Part shown: positions 8,553-16,660 of the stretch, piece by piece
Position numbering within the stretch: the stretch's first letter is position 1
Layout: every line of letters begins with the position of its first letter
From: DASRIA01 sp963724065
GTDB lineage: Bacteria > Actinomycetota > Thermoleophilia > Solirubrobacterales > JBBDJG01
NCBI GenBank assembly: GCA_963724065.1
Contig: CAVRTB010000001.1
Span: forward strand, 434,001 to 498,000
DNA: 64,000 nucleotides
Direction of reading: 5' to 3'
The notes under the pieces: generated by a model
What the model saw: the letters and a program-made list of their open reading frames with translations, nothing else
Databases searched by the model: none
Told to the model about the DNA's origin: nothing
Position numbers and translations under genes: made by a program

Positions 8553-9560
8553 TCAGCGCTTGAACGTGTCCACGATCGCGTCGTGATAGGCGCCGATGCG
8601 ACCGGGGTCGGTGGCCACGACCGGAGCCCCGAGCAGGAGGCGCTCGGCGCTCGCTGCCCTTTGCGCGAGCGCCGCCCGGCACTCGTCAGGCGTCCCCGCG
8701 ACCGCCATCTCGTCGAGCATCTCCTCGGTGACCAGCGCGGTCATGCCCGCTAGGTCGTAGCTGCGCCACAGCTCTCTGATGCGATTCGCGACGTCCGTGA
8801 ACCCGTGCAGGTCGAGGATGCGGTCGTACGTGCGGACCGTCGCGTGGAAGGCGATCTGGCGTTTCGCGTCCTCGCGCGCCTGGGCGCGGTCGTCCGAGAT
8901 CGCGGTCAACACCCAGTCCGCGATCACCACGTCCGCGGGCGAGCGCTGCTCGCGGGCCGCGCCCTCGGCGATCGCCGGGCGCATCACCTCGTCGATGTAC
9001 CGCGTCGTCGCCATCGGGTGCGCCACGACGCCATCGGCGACGGCCCCCGCCATCCGCGTCATGCCCTCGTTGACGGCCGCGATGTACACCGGGATGCGCT
9101 CGCGCACCTGCCCGGCGCGGCCGTATGGGCGCACGCGCAGGTCGACAAGCTCGCCCGCATATTCGACCGCGCCCGCATTCGCCGCATCCCACACCGCCCG
9201 CACCGCCCCGATGGTCTCGCGCAAGCGCGTGGCTGGGCGCTCGGCGGGGGCGCCGAGCCACTCGGTACGCATCCGGCGCGTACCGGTCCCCAAGCCGAGC
9301 ACGAACCTCCCGCCGGACATCTCGTCGAGGTCGAGTGCGGTCACCGCCGTCAGCAGCGGCGAGCGCCCGAATGCCCATGCGATCGCCGTGCCCAGCTCGA
9401 TCCGCTCGGTCGCGAGCGCGGCGGCCGCGAGCGCCAGCGATCCCGAGTGGTTGTGGAACTCCGGCGCCCACGCGGAGTCGAAGCCGGCCTCCTCGGCGCG
9501 GCGGGCGAGCGCGACGTTCTCGCGCTGCGCCGGGAGCTCGAGCAGCAGGCCCAGGTGCAC
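8553..9560 (-). CDS. LLM-class (F420-dependent) oxidoreductase
   Basis: A TIM-barrel flavin/F420 oxidoreductase of the luciferase-like monooxygenase superfamily; actinobacterial members mostly use coenzyme F420. Visible features are the N-terminal strand HLGLLLELPAQ, ARRAEEAGFDSAW, the family motif GGRFVLGLGTGT, IPVYIAAVNEGM and a C-terminal GTPDECRAAL segment. Start GTG 9560 is chosen over the in-frame ATG 9572 because a TAATGT -10 box (minus strand, 9569-9574) lies 8 nt before GTG, as for leaderless genes here. Substrate unknown. 335 aa, full length. Confidence 0.88.
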   Translation of the reverse strand: MHLGLLLELPAQRENVALARRAEEAGFDSAWAPEFHNHSGSLALAAAALATERIELGTAIAWAFGRSPLLTAVTALDLDEMSGGRFVLGLGTGTRRMRTEWLGAPAERPATRLRETIGAVRAVWDAANAGAVEYAGELVDLRVRPYGRAGQVRERIPVYIAAVNEGMTRMAGAVADGVVAHPMATTRYIDEVMRPAIAEGAAREQRSPADVVIADWVLTAISDDRAQAREDAKRQIAFHATVRTYDRILDLHGFTDVANRIRELWRSYDLAGMTALVTEEMLDEMAVAGTPDECRAALAQRAASAERLLLGAPVVATDPGRIGAYHDAIVDTFKR

Positions 9561-9675
9561 GGCGGACAACATTAGAGAACCTGCGCGGGCGGGCGGCCCG
9601 GCGTCGAGCAGATGGTGGTGCTCCAGCCGCGGTAAGGCGGGTGAGTCTCGCGCTGGTTGTAGACTCGCGCACCGC

Positions 9676-10227
9676 GTGACCCCCTATTACGTACTCGGAG
9701 CCACAATGGTCCTCGGGGCGCTCGTGCTCTCTGCGATCGGCCTCACCCGTGAGGGTTTTCCTCCGAGCAAAACCGTGGCCCGCGCGATCATCGCCGGCAC
9801 GGGGCTGCTCGTGCTCACGGGTGCCGCGGTGCTGCTGATCGTCACGGACAAGGAGCATCCACGCGAGGAGGCAGCCGAAAAGGCCGAGCTCGCTGCCGAG
9901 CGCGCTCAAGGGGAGAACCCCGAGCAGGCGGTCCAGGGCGAGGGGGGAGGCAAGACGGTGCGTGCGCGCGAGGACGAGTTCTCGATCGAGCTCGAGGGCG
10001 GACCCTCGCTGAAGCCCGAGAAATATCGCTTCCAAGTGGTGAACGAGGGCAAGATCGACCACGACCTGGCGATCGAAGGGAAAGGCGTCGAGGAGAAGAC
10101 GGCCTTGATCGGGTCCGGGGAGGAGGCTGCGCTCGAGGCCGATCTGAAGCCGGGGGACTACCGCTTCTACTGCACCGTGCCTGGGCACGCGCAGTCGGGC
10201 ATGGACATCGACGTGACGGTCAAATGA
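9676..10227 (+). CDS. Membrane-anchored cupredoxin (plastocyanin-like)
   Basis: A 183-aa blue-copper-type protein, probably an electron carrier or copper donor for the adjacent oxidase. Two N-terminal membrane helices (about residues 3-23 and 36-56) precede a charged linker and a C-terminal cupredoxin fold. The copper ligands are visible: HDLAIEG for the first His, and FYCTVPGHAQSGM for Cys, His and Met. The frame is open far upstream, but GTG 9676 starts the hydrophobic segment and follows a TAGACT -10 box (9660-9665) by 10 nt, indicating a leaderless mRNA. ctaC begins 53 bp downstream. Confidence 0.85.
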   Translation: MTPYYVLGATMVLGALVLSAIGLTREGFPPSKTVARAIIAGTGLLVLTGAAVLLIVTDKEHPREEAAEKAELAAERAQGENPEQAVQGEGGGKTVRAREDEFSIELEGGPSLKPEKYRFQVVNEGKIDHDLAIEGKGVEEKTALIGSGEEAALEADLKPGDYRFYCTVPGHAQSGMDIDVTVK

Positions 10228-10280
10228 ACCCTGACCGATCGGTCCGAGCCGGGTTCGCCGGGTAGTATCGTCCGCCCCCG

Positions 10281-11048
10281 ATGAGGCACCTCCGCAACCC
10301 GTTCGTCCAGGTCGGGCTCTGGACTTTCGCGATCACGCTCGTCTTCGCGGTGATCGTCTGGAGGCTTCCGTGGGAGCCTGAGTCCGCGTCCACGCAAGCC
10401 GGCCCGATCGACACGCTGTACGACGTCCTCGCGCTGGTCTCGTCCTTCTTCTTCGCGCTCGTCGTGAGCGTCTTGATCGTCGCGGTCGTGCACTTCCGCA
10501 AGCGCTCGCCGGATGACCTGCGCGACGGCGACCCGATCCACGGCAACACCCGGCTCGAGGTCATCTGGACCACGATCCCGGCGATCCTGATGGTCGGGAC
10601 GGCCGTCTACAGCGGTCTCGTGCTGGCCGACATCGAGGAGACGAAGGCCAACGAGCAGACCATCCACGTAACCGGTGAGCAGTTCGCCTGGACCTTCGAG
10701 TACGCCCAGGGCAAGCAGTTCCGATCCGGTGAGCTGCACCTGGTCGAGGACACCCCGTATCTGATGAAGCTGAACGCGAAGGACGTGCTCCACTCGTTCT
10801 GGGTGCCGCAGTTCCGCATGAAGCAGGACGCGGTTCCCGGCATCACCACCAAGGTGCGCGTGACACCGAAGCGGCCGGGGCGCTACACGCTCGCGTGCAC
10901 CGAGCTTTGCGGGTTGGGCCACTCCACGATGCGGGCGACCGTGGTCGTCCAGGACCAGGCCGGCTTCGATCGGTGGGCGGCGCTGCAGCGCAGCGGCGAG
11001 GGCCAGCAGCCCGGCGGCGTGCCGAGCGGCGCGGGAGCCGCGAACTAA
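10281..11048 (+). CDS. ctaC: Cytochrome c oxidase subunit II
   Basis: Subunit II of the aa3/caa3-type oxidase, carrying the CuA electron-entry site. Three hydrophobic stretches occur at about residues 11-28, 50-70 and 97-115, then a periplasmic-side cupredoxin domain. CuA ligands are complete: H171, C206, E208, C210, H214 and M217 (CTELCGLGHSTM). No cytochrome c domain is fused, so an external donor such as the nearby cytochrome c lipoprotein is needed. A TAGTAT box (10263-10268) 12 nt before ATG suggests the transcript begins almost at the start codon. ctaD follows with 1 bp spacing. Confidence 0.95.
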   Translation: MRHLRNPFVQVGLWTFAITLVFAVIVWRLPWEPESASTQAGPIDTLYDVLALVSSFFFALVVSVLIVAVVHFRKRSPDDLRDGDPIHGNTRLEVIWTTIPAILMVGTAVYSGLVLADIEETKANEQTIHVTGEQFAWTFEYAQGKQFRSGELHLVEDTPYLMKLNAKDVLHSFWVPQFRMKQDAVPGITTKVRVTPKRPGRYTLACTELCGLGHSTMRATVVVQDQAGFDRWAALQRSGEGQQPGGVPSGAGAAN

Positions 11049-11049
11049 G

Positions 11050-13023
11050 ATGGCCCCGATGGCCGTGGCCCAGCCAACCTTCCTCCGTCGCATGATGCGA
11101 CCGGGGTTGATCAGGGCGGCGTGGATGACGCTAGCCGGCGCAGCGTTCGCGTTCGCGCTGGTCGTCGGCATCCGTGCGCTCTACGGCGTCTACGTGCTCG
11201 AGGAGGACCCGCTCGTGACGGTGATCCTGCTCGCGGCGCCGCTCGCGTTCCTGGTCGGGATAGGCGGCTTCGATTACTGGTTCCGGTACATGATCGGCTC
11301 GCCGACGCGGCCCGACGACCACTCCGACCACGGCGCGCACAGTTGGAGGGACTACTTCCGCATCAACACCGACCACAAGGTGATCGGCGTTCAGTACACG
11401 GTCACGGCACTCTTCTTCATGTTCGTCGGCGGAGGGCTCGCCGAGATCATCCGCGCGGAGCTCGCGCAGCCCGGGCAGCAGATCGTCGACCCGAACACGT
11501 ACAACGGGCTCTTCTCGGTCCACGCCTCGCTGATGATCTTCCTGGTCGTGATCCCGATCTTCGCCGGGCTCGCGAACTTCGTGCTCCCGCTGATGATCGG
11601 GGCCCCGGACATGGCCTTCCCGCGCCTGAACGCGCTCAGCTACTGGCTGCTCCCGGTCGCCGGGGTGATGATGGTGTCGAGCTTCCTCGTGCCCGACGGC
11701 GGAGCCTTCAACACCGGCTGGACGGCCTATGCGCCGCTGTCGGACAACGCGCCGCTGGGCCAGCAGTTCTTCACGATCGGGGTGCAGTTCGCAGGCGCCT
11801 CGTCGATCATGACGGGGCTCAACTTCATCGTCACGATCATCACGATGCGAGCTCCCGGCATGACGTTCTGGCGCATGCCACTGCTCGTGTGGGCGAACTT
11901 CACGACGTCGCTGCTGGTGGTGATCGCGACGCCGTTCGTGGCCGGCTCGCAGTTCCTGATCCTGCTCGACCGCGCGCTGCACGCGAACTTCTTCGACCCG
12001 TCGCAGGGCGGCGACGTGATCTCCTATCAGCACATCTTCTGGTTCTACTCCCACCCGGCGGTCTACATCATGATGCTGCCCGGATTCGGGATCATCTCGG
12101 AGGTCATCTCGACCAAGGCGCGCAAGCCGATCTTCGGCTACCGCCTGATGGCGCTCTCGCTGATGGCGATCCTCGTGTTGGGCTTCACCGTCTGGGCGCA
12201 CCACATGTTCGTGTCGGGCATGTGGTCGTGGCTGCGCGTCCCGATGATGATCACGACGATGCTGATCGCCGTCCCGACCGGGATCAAGATCTTCTCGTGG
12301 CTCGCGACGCTGTGGCGCGGCGTGCTCGAGCTGTCCACGCCGATGCTGTTCGCGCTCGGCTTCATCACGATGTTCACGCTCGGCGGCATCAGCGGCATCA
12401 TGCTCGCCGCGATTCCCGTGGACATCCACACCTCGGACACCTATTTCGTGGTGGCACACATCCACTACGTGCTGTTCGGCGGCAGCATGTTCACGATCTT
12501 TGCCGGTATCTACTACTGGTATCCGAAGATGACCGGCCGCATGTATGACGAGCGGCTCGGCAAACTCCATTTCTGGATGACGTTCATCGGGTTCAACGTG
12601 ACGTTCGGCCCGATGCACTGGATCGGCCTCGAGGGGATGCCCCGCCGCGTGGCGGACTACGCGGACAAGTTCGCCGCCTGGAATCTCGTGTCGTCGATCG
12701 GCGCGTTCCTGCTCGGCGCCGCGATGCTCGTGTTCGCCTACAACTTCATCGCCAGTTGGGCCGGCGGCCCGCGCGCTCCCGGCAACCCGTGGCGCGCGCG
12801 GACCCTCGAGTGGCAGGTTTCCTCGCCGCCGCCGATCTTCAACTTCGACGAGATCCCGCAGGTCGTCGGCGGCCCGTACGAGTACGGCGTTCCGGGTTCC
12901 GTGCACGCGGTCCTGGGCGGCGACCGGGAGAAGGTGGCGGTCGGCACACCCGCAAACGGGAACGGGCATGCCGGGGCGGCGCCCGTGGGCGACGGCGACG
13001 GCAACGGCGCCCGCCAGGAGTGA
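11050..13023 (+). CDS. ctaD: Cytochrome c oxidase subunit I, A2-type
   Basis: Catalytic subunit of the terminal oxidase reducing O2 to water. It has two extra N-terminal helices before the core that begins at DYFRINTDHKVIG. Heme and copper ligands are present: H158 (SVHASL), H335 and Y339 (YSHPAVY), H384-H385 (WAHHM), H470 and H472 (VAHIHY). The Glu of A1 oxidases (HPEVY) is replaced by YSHPAVY, the signature of A2-type heme-copper oxidases, which use Tyr/Ser in the D proton channel. The last about 40 residues are hydrophilic and Gly/Asn-rich. 657 aa. Stop overlaps the next gene by 4 nt. Confidence 0.95.
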   Translation: MAPMAVAQPTFLRRMMRPGLIRAAWMTLAGAAFAFALVVGIRALYGVYVLEEDPLVTVILLAAPLAFLVGIGGFDYWFRYMIGSPTRPDDHSDHGAHSWRDYFRINTDHKVIGVQYTVTALFFMFVGGGLAEIIRAELAQPGQQIVDPNTYNGLFSVHASLMIFLVVIPIFAGLANFVLPLMIGAPDMAFPRLNALSYWLLPVAGVMMVSSFLVPDGGAFNTGWTAYAPLSDNAPLGQQFFTIGVQFAGASSIMTGLNFIVTIITMRAPGMTFWRMPLLVWANFTTSLLVVIATPFVAGSQFLILLDRALHANFFDPSQGGDVISYQHIFWFYSHPAVYIMMLPGFGIISEVISTKARKPIFGYRLMALSLMAILVLGFTVWAHHMFVSGMWSWLRVPMMITTMLIAVPTGIKIFSWLATLWRGVLELSTPMLFALGFITMFTLGGISGIMLAAIPVDIHTSDTYFVVAHIHYVLFGGSMFTIFAGIYYWYPKMTGRMYDERLGKLHFWMTFIGFNVTFGPMHWIGLEGMPRRVADYADKFAAWNLVSSIGAFLLGAAMLVFAYNFIASWAGGPRAPGNPWRARTLEWQVSSPPPIFNFDEIPQVVGGPYEYGVPGSVHAVLGGDREKVAVGTPANGNGHAGAAPVGDGDGNGARQE

Positions 13024-13889
13024 CCTTGGAGGGTTCCCCGGCCACACCCACGCAGGACCCGGCCCACGTGCTGGTCGTCGCGAACGAGACGGTCGGCGGC
13101 CAGAAGCTGATCGAGGCGATCGAGCGCCGCGCCGCGCGAGGACCGATCCGCTGCACCGTCGTGTGCCCTCAGAACGCACCGAAGCGAGGGTTCGTGATCT
13201 ACGACGACACGTCGCGCTCGGCGGCGCGCGTTCGTCTCGAGCTCACGCTCGAGCGGCTGAAAGATATGGGCATCGAGGCGCGCGGAGAGGTGATGGACTC
13301 GGATCCCTACATGGCCACGCAGGACGCGATCCGCGAGTGGGGCGCGGACGAGGTCATCGTCTCGACGTACCTCTATCCGCGCTCGGGGTGGCTGCGCCGC
13401 GACCTCGTCGAGCGCATCGAGAAGTGGTCCGGGTTGCCCGTGGAGCATGTGGTCGTCGACCTTCGTGAGGAGTCCGTTCGCAACGTGCTCGTCGTCGCCA
13501 GCCGGACGGTCGGCGGCCGGCCGCTGATCGACGCCCTCGAGCGACGTTCCTCCTCCTCTCCGCATCGCTTCACGGTGATCGTGCCGCCCTCCGGGCCCGA
13601 TGACGAAACGGCGCAGGAGCGCCTCGACGGGACGCTCGACACGCTGCGCCGTGCCGGCCTGAGCGTGACCGGTTATGTCGCGGAGCCGGACCCCTTCAAG
13701 AGCGTGATGAACGCACTCGCGCACCACCCAGCCGACGAGATCATCATCTCGACGCTCCCCAGCCAACGGTCGCGGTGGATGCGCGGGGACCTGATCGGCA
13801 AGGTGCGCAAGGCAAGCGGCCGTCCGGTCGAGCACGTCGTCTCCGAACCCGCGGGCGAGCGCGAACCGGCGCAGGCGGAGGTCGCGTAG
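13020..13889 (+). CDS. Tandem universal-stress-like protein in the cox operon
   Basis: A 289-aa soluble protein made of two copies of a Rossmann/Usp-like domain. Copy 1 (about residues 14-140) opens HVLVVANETVGG and ends DEVIVSTYLYPRSGWLRRDL; copy 2 (about 158-280) opens NVLVVASRTVGG and ends DEIIISTLPSQRSRWMRGDL. GTG 13020 overlaps the ctaD stop (GTGA) and the stop overlaps the ctaE start, so it is translationally coupled with the oxidase subunits. The same domain recurs in the gene at 14534. Function unknown; assembly or nucleotide sensing for the oxidase is only a guess. Confidence 0.8.
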   Translation: MTLEGSPATPTQDPAHVLVVANETVGGQKLIEAIERRAARGPIRCTVVCPQNAPKRGFVIYDDTSRSAARVRLELTLERLKDMGIEARGEVMDSDPYMATQDAIREWGADEVIVSTYLYPRSGWLRRDLVERIEKWSGLPVEHVVVDLREESVRNVLVVASRTVGGRPLIDALERRSSSSPHRFTVIVPPSGPDDETAQERLDGTLDTLRRAGLSVTGYVAEPDPFKSVMNALAHHPADEIIISTLPSQRSRWMRGDLIGKVRKASGRPVEHVVSEPAGEREPAQAEVA

Positions 13890-14503
13890 TGGAATCGGCA
13901 TCGGTCGCGGGCGGCGCGCACGCCCACGAGCACCACGGACCGCCCGAGGCCCATCACAGCTCGCGGATCGACTCGCAGTTGCTGGGCGTCCTCCTCTTCA
14001 TCATCTCGGAGGCGATGCTCTTCGGGTCGTTCTTCACGGCCTACTTCTTCGTCCGCGTCGTGCAGAACGAGCCCTGGCCGCCGGACCCGTTCGAGTTCCC
14101 GGTGCTGGTCGCCAGCATGAACACCGCGATCCTCGTCTCGTCGAGCTTCACGGTCCACTATGCGCTGCACTCGATCAAGAAGGGCAACCGTCTCGGCATG
14201 CAAGTCGGTCTCGTCACGACCTTCCTACTCGGCTCCATGTTCCTGTTGACGCAGGTCAACGAGTACGTGAAGGCCGGCTTCGCGATCTCGGACGGCGCGT
14301 TTGCCTCCGTCTTCTACGGGCTCACCGGCTTGCACGGACTCCACGTGTTCGTGGGTCTGACCCTGCTGTTGATCATGACGGTGCGCGCATATCGGGGCCA
14401 CTTCTCCCCCGAGGCCCACATGGGTGTCGAGATGGCCGGGATCTACTGGCATTTCGTCGACGTGATGTGGATCATCGTGTGGAGCACCGTCTACCTCCTC
14501 TAG
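13889..14503 (+). CDS. ctaE: Cytochrome c oxidase subunit III
   Basis: Subunit III, a heme-free membrane subunit stabilising the oxidase core. 204 aa with five hydrophobic segments and a His-rich N-terminal tail (AHAHEHHG). Family motifs LGVLLFIISEAMLFGSFF, TGLHGLHVFVG and GIYWHFVDVMWI are clear. GTG 13889 overlaps the previous stop and has GGCGGAGG about 8 nt upstream, which decides the start against longer frames. The five-helix form is typical of actinobacterial and caa3-type oxidases. Confidence 0.93.
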   Translation: MESASVAGGAHAHEHHGPPEAHHSSRIDSQLLGVLLFIISEAMLFGSFFTAYFFVRVVQNEPWPPDPFEFPVLVASMNTAILVSSSFTVHYALHSIKKGNRLGMQVGLVTTFLLGSMFLLTQVNEYVKAGFAISDGAFASVFYGLTGLHGLHVFVGLTLLLIMTVRAYRGHFSPEAHMGVEMAGIYWHFVDVMWIIVWSTVYLL

Positions 14504-14533
14504 GGAGCCACACGAGAGCGAAAGGGTGACGCG

Positions 14534-15214
14534 ATGATCAATCCGCTTAGGTCCGAGCAGGACGCTTTCCGGTTCACGCTGATCGTCGCGGCATTGCTCG
14601 CGCCAATCGCAATAGTGGCCGTGGTGTTCTCCACCGGCGCCGCACTGGCCGTGGCCGGCGGCCTCGCGATCGGCCTCGCCGCCGGCCTTTTCTTCTTCAA
14701 GCGCGACGAGCCACGCGAGAAGATGCTGCTCGGCCGCAGGCTGGACCGCGACCACGACCACGACGGCCGTTACCGGATCCTCGTGATCGCCAACGAGACG
14801 ATGGGCGGCCGTGCCCTGCGCGACGCGATCGCGAAGCACGGCCAACCCGGCGAGGCGCAGGTGAAGGTCGTTTGCCCGGCCCTGAACAGCAAGGTCAGGC
14901 ACTGGACCAACGAGGAGGACGCCGCGCGCGAGCAGGCCGGGCGACGCCTCCAGGACCTTGTCGCGAACCTGCGCTCGGAGGGATTCGACGTGGACGGGGA
15001 CATCGGGGACGATGACCCGGTTCAAGCCATGGAGGATGCGCTGCGCCGGTTCCCTGCCGACGAGGTGATCATCTCCACGCATCCCCCGGGACGCTCGAAC
15101 TGGCTCGAGCGAAACGTCGTGCAGCGCGCCGATGAGCGCTTCGACATCCGCGTCACCCACGTGGTCGTGGATCTCGACCGCGAGCGCGTGGAAACCGGCT
15201 CGGCCGGCGCCTGA
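14534..15214 (+). CDS. Membrane-anchored Usp-like protein of the cox operon
   Basis: A 226-aa protein with two N-terminal membrane helices (about residues 14-55) and a cytoplasmic domain starting YRILVIANETMGG and ending DEVIISTHPPGRSNWLERNV. That domain is clearly homologous to both halves of the protein at 13020, giving three copies in one operon. The position after ctaE is where a small subunit IV-like protein would be expected, so this may be an oxidase-associated subunit with an added sensor domain. ATG follows the ctaE stop by 30 bp with a GAAAGGGTG ribosome site. No experimental function known to me. Confidence 0.75.
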   Translation: MINPLRSEQDAFRFTLIVAALLAPIAIVAVVFSTGAALAVAGGLAIGLAAGLFFFKRDEPREKMLLGRRLDRDHDHDGRYRILVIANETMGGRALRDAIAKHGQPGEAQVKVVCPALNSKVRHWTNEEDAAREQAGRRLQDLVANLRSEGFDVDGDIGDDDPVQAMEDALRRFPADEVIISTHPPGRSNWLERNVVQRADERFDIRVTHVVVDLDRERVETGSAGA

Positions 15215-15221
15215 GCGCCGG

Positions 15222-15905
15222 CTACTCGACTTTCAGCGAGCCCTTCATGCCGGCCTGTTCGTGGCCCGGCACCGAGCAGTAGAACTCGTAGCTGCCGGCC
15301 TTCAGGCTCGTGCTCACCTCGGAGACCTTCCCGCCCTGCACGACCGGGCCCTCGGGGCCGCCCTTGATCGCGATGTTGTGTGGCACGGACGCGTCGTTCT
15401 TCGACCGGATCGTCACCTTGCCGGCCTTGGCCGTGGCGCTCTTGGCCTGGTAGGCGAGTTGCCCGCCCGGATCGGCGGGGATCGACAAGACGTTCTTGGC
15501 ATCGGCCTTGGCCGTGCCGGACGGCCCGCCGGAGCCGCCCTCCGCGGGCTTGCCGATCGCGGACGCGACGTACGCGGCCACCGCCGCGGCGTCGTCTCCC
15601 TTGTAGATGTCGGCGGGCATCTGGCTGCCCTGGGGCAGGTCGATCTGGTTCTCGACCACACCCGCGATCGTGCTGCGGCCGAGCCCATCCCGGATCGACT
15701 GCTGGAAGGCGAGGTCGAGGTTCGGCCCCTGGACTCCCTTCGTGCCGGCGTTCTGGAGGATGTGGCAGGCCCCGCAGCGTTGGGTGAAGAGCTCCTTGCC
15801 GCGCGCCTGGTCGGGCGGGGCCTCGCTGCCGCAGCCCACGCTCAGTGCGGCGGCGGCGGCCACGACAACCGCGGTAAGGGGGCTTCGAATCGACTTCGAC
15901 AGCAT
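15222..15905 (-). CDS. Cytochrome c / cupredoxin fusion lipoprotein
   Basis: A predicted extracytoplasmic electron carrier of 227 aa. A lipoprotein signal ends LSVGC (Cys25). A class I cytochrome c domain follows with the heme site CGACH (residues 44-48) and a likely axial Met in QMPADIYKG. A C-terminal cupredoxin domain has copper ligands in VPHNIAIKGG and FYCSVPGHEQAGM. It runs convergent to the cox operon with 7 bp between stops and is a good candidate electron donor to CtaC. ATG 15905 follows a GATAAT box (minus strand, 15918-15923) by 12 nt. Confidence 0.9.
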   Translation of the reverse strand: MLSKSIRSPLTAVVVAAAAALSVGCGSEAPPDQARGKELFTQRCGACHILQNAGTKGVQGPNLDLAFQQSIRDGLGRSTIAGVVENQIDLPQGSQMPADIYKGDDAAAVAAYVASAIGKPAEGGSGGPSGTAKADAKNVLSIPADPGGQLAYQAKSATAKAGKVTIRSKNDASVPHNIAIKGGPEGPVVQGGKVSEVSTSLKAGSYEFYCSVPGHEQAGMKGSLKVE

Positions 15906-15992
15906 CGGCGGTCGGGCATTATCGACATTTCGGCGGTCGCATGCCAACTGGGAGCGTTAAGTCGTGCGCTGAGCGGGATTTTGACTTGCCCT

Positions 15993-16204
15993 GTGGAGGC
16001 GAGCGAGGGGTTCCGTGAGGGCCAGAAGGTCTGGGTGATCACCAGGGACGGGGCGGACCGGCCGGCGATCTATGTCGCTGAGGGCGCCGCCTCCTGGTTA
16101 GGCGGCCACCGCTGGCGCACATCGTGTTCGCGGACGACCGCTCGGGGGCTGAGGTCCAAGTGGACACGATCGTGCCCGGGGACGGAGTAACCCCCGCCGC
16201 CTGA
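15993..16204 (+). pseudogene. Small conserved-looking gene with a frameshift
   Basis: Reading from GTG 15993 gives a protein-like N-terminus (EGFREGQKVWVITRDG, then AIYVAEGAASWLGG), after which the frame turns into Arg/Ser-rich nonsense ending at 16190. From 16106 the overlapping frame continues sensibly (PPLAHIVFADDRSGAEVQV, then DTIVPGDG) to a TGA at 16204. One missing base near 16106 would join both parts into a protein of about 70 aa. The family is not recognised. It could be a decayed gene, a sequencing error or, least likely, programmed -1 slippage. Confidence 0.45.
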
Positions 16205-16209
16205 GGGAG

Positions 16210-16282
16210 AGCCCGCCCTCGGATTCGAACCGAGAACCCCGGCCTTACAAGGACCGTGCTCTACCGATTGAGCTAGGCGGGC
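16210..16282 (-). tRNA. tRNA-Thr (anticodon TGT)
   Basis: The minus strand folds into a complete cloverleaf: acceptor GCCCGCC/GGCGGGC, D-arm GCTC...GAGC, anticodon stem CGGTC/GGCCG around loop CTTGTAA (anticodon TGT), a 5-nt variable loop, and T-arm CTCGG TTCGAAT CCGAG. The CCA end is not encoded. It reads ACA codons. Its 5' end overlaps the 3' end of the endonuclease relic by 10 nt. Confidence 0.95.
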
Positions 16283-16596
16283 AACTCATAGTCCCGAGCC
16301 CACCGAACGCGCTTGTCTTGGCGGTTGCCGGTGGGGTCGATTCTTAGGGTACCTTGCGTCCGGGTGGCGTCCTCGATGGGCACGGCGTACAGACGCTCAG
16401 TCTCGGGGCAATGGACGATGAACAGCTCAACTTCGCCCTCGTAATCGCGTGTCACGGCCTTCTTCGACGTTCGACCGGAAGACGGCTCGGTGACGGATTC
16501 GGGAGCACGCTCATCTCGTGCCACGCAACCGGTCGAACCTTGACGGATCAGCACCATTGGGCACCGAAAATGCGCCAAGAGGGGTGCGGCTTCCAA
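16273..16596 (-). pseudogene. Group I intron-associated PD-(D/E)XK endonuclease, C-terminal relic
   Basis: The last about 55 residues match the C-terminal half of the PDDEXK_5 family known from intron-encoded enzymes such as I-Ssp6803I: VELFIVHCPETERLYAVPI, then RIDPTGNRQDKRVRWARDYE. The N-terminal half with the catalytic PD and ExK residues is missing; the first about 45 residues look random and the frame is cut near the start of the propeller gene at 16661. Its stop lies inside the tRNA-Thr gene. The tRNA itself has no intron. Most likely a remnant of a selfish element once targeting this tRNA. Confidence 0.6.
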
Positions 16597-16660
16597 CTGA
16601 TCGACTTCGGCAGGATCCCGTAAGTCCCACGGGCGCGCCGGAACGCGCTAGGGTCGGCAT

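Noticed and set aside
11131..13179. 682-codon minus-strand open frame opposite ctaD
   Set aside because: Composition is Arg/His/Asp/Glu-rich without motifs, as expected for the antisense of a GC-rich gene; ctaD on the plus strand has full functional motifs.
16210..16282. Intron inside tRNA-Thr
   Set aside because: The 73-nt cloverleaf is continuous, with a normal anticodon loop, so no intron is present even though an intron-type endonuclease relic is adjacent.
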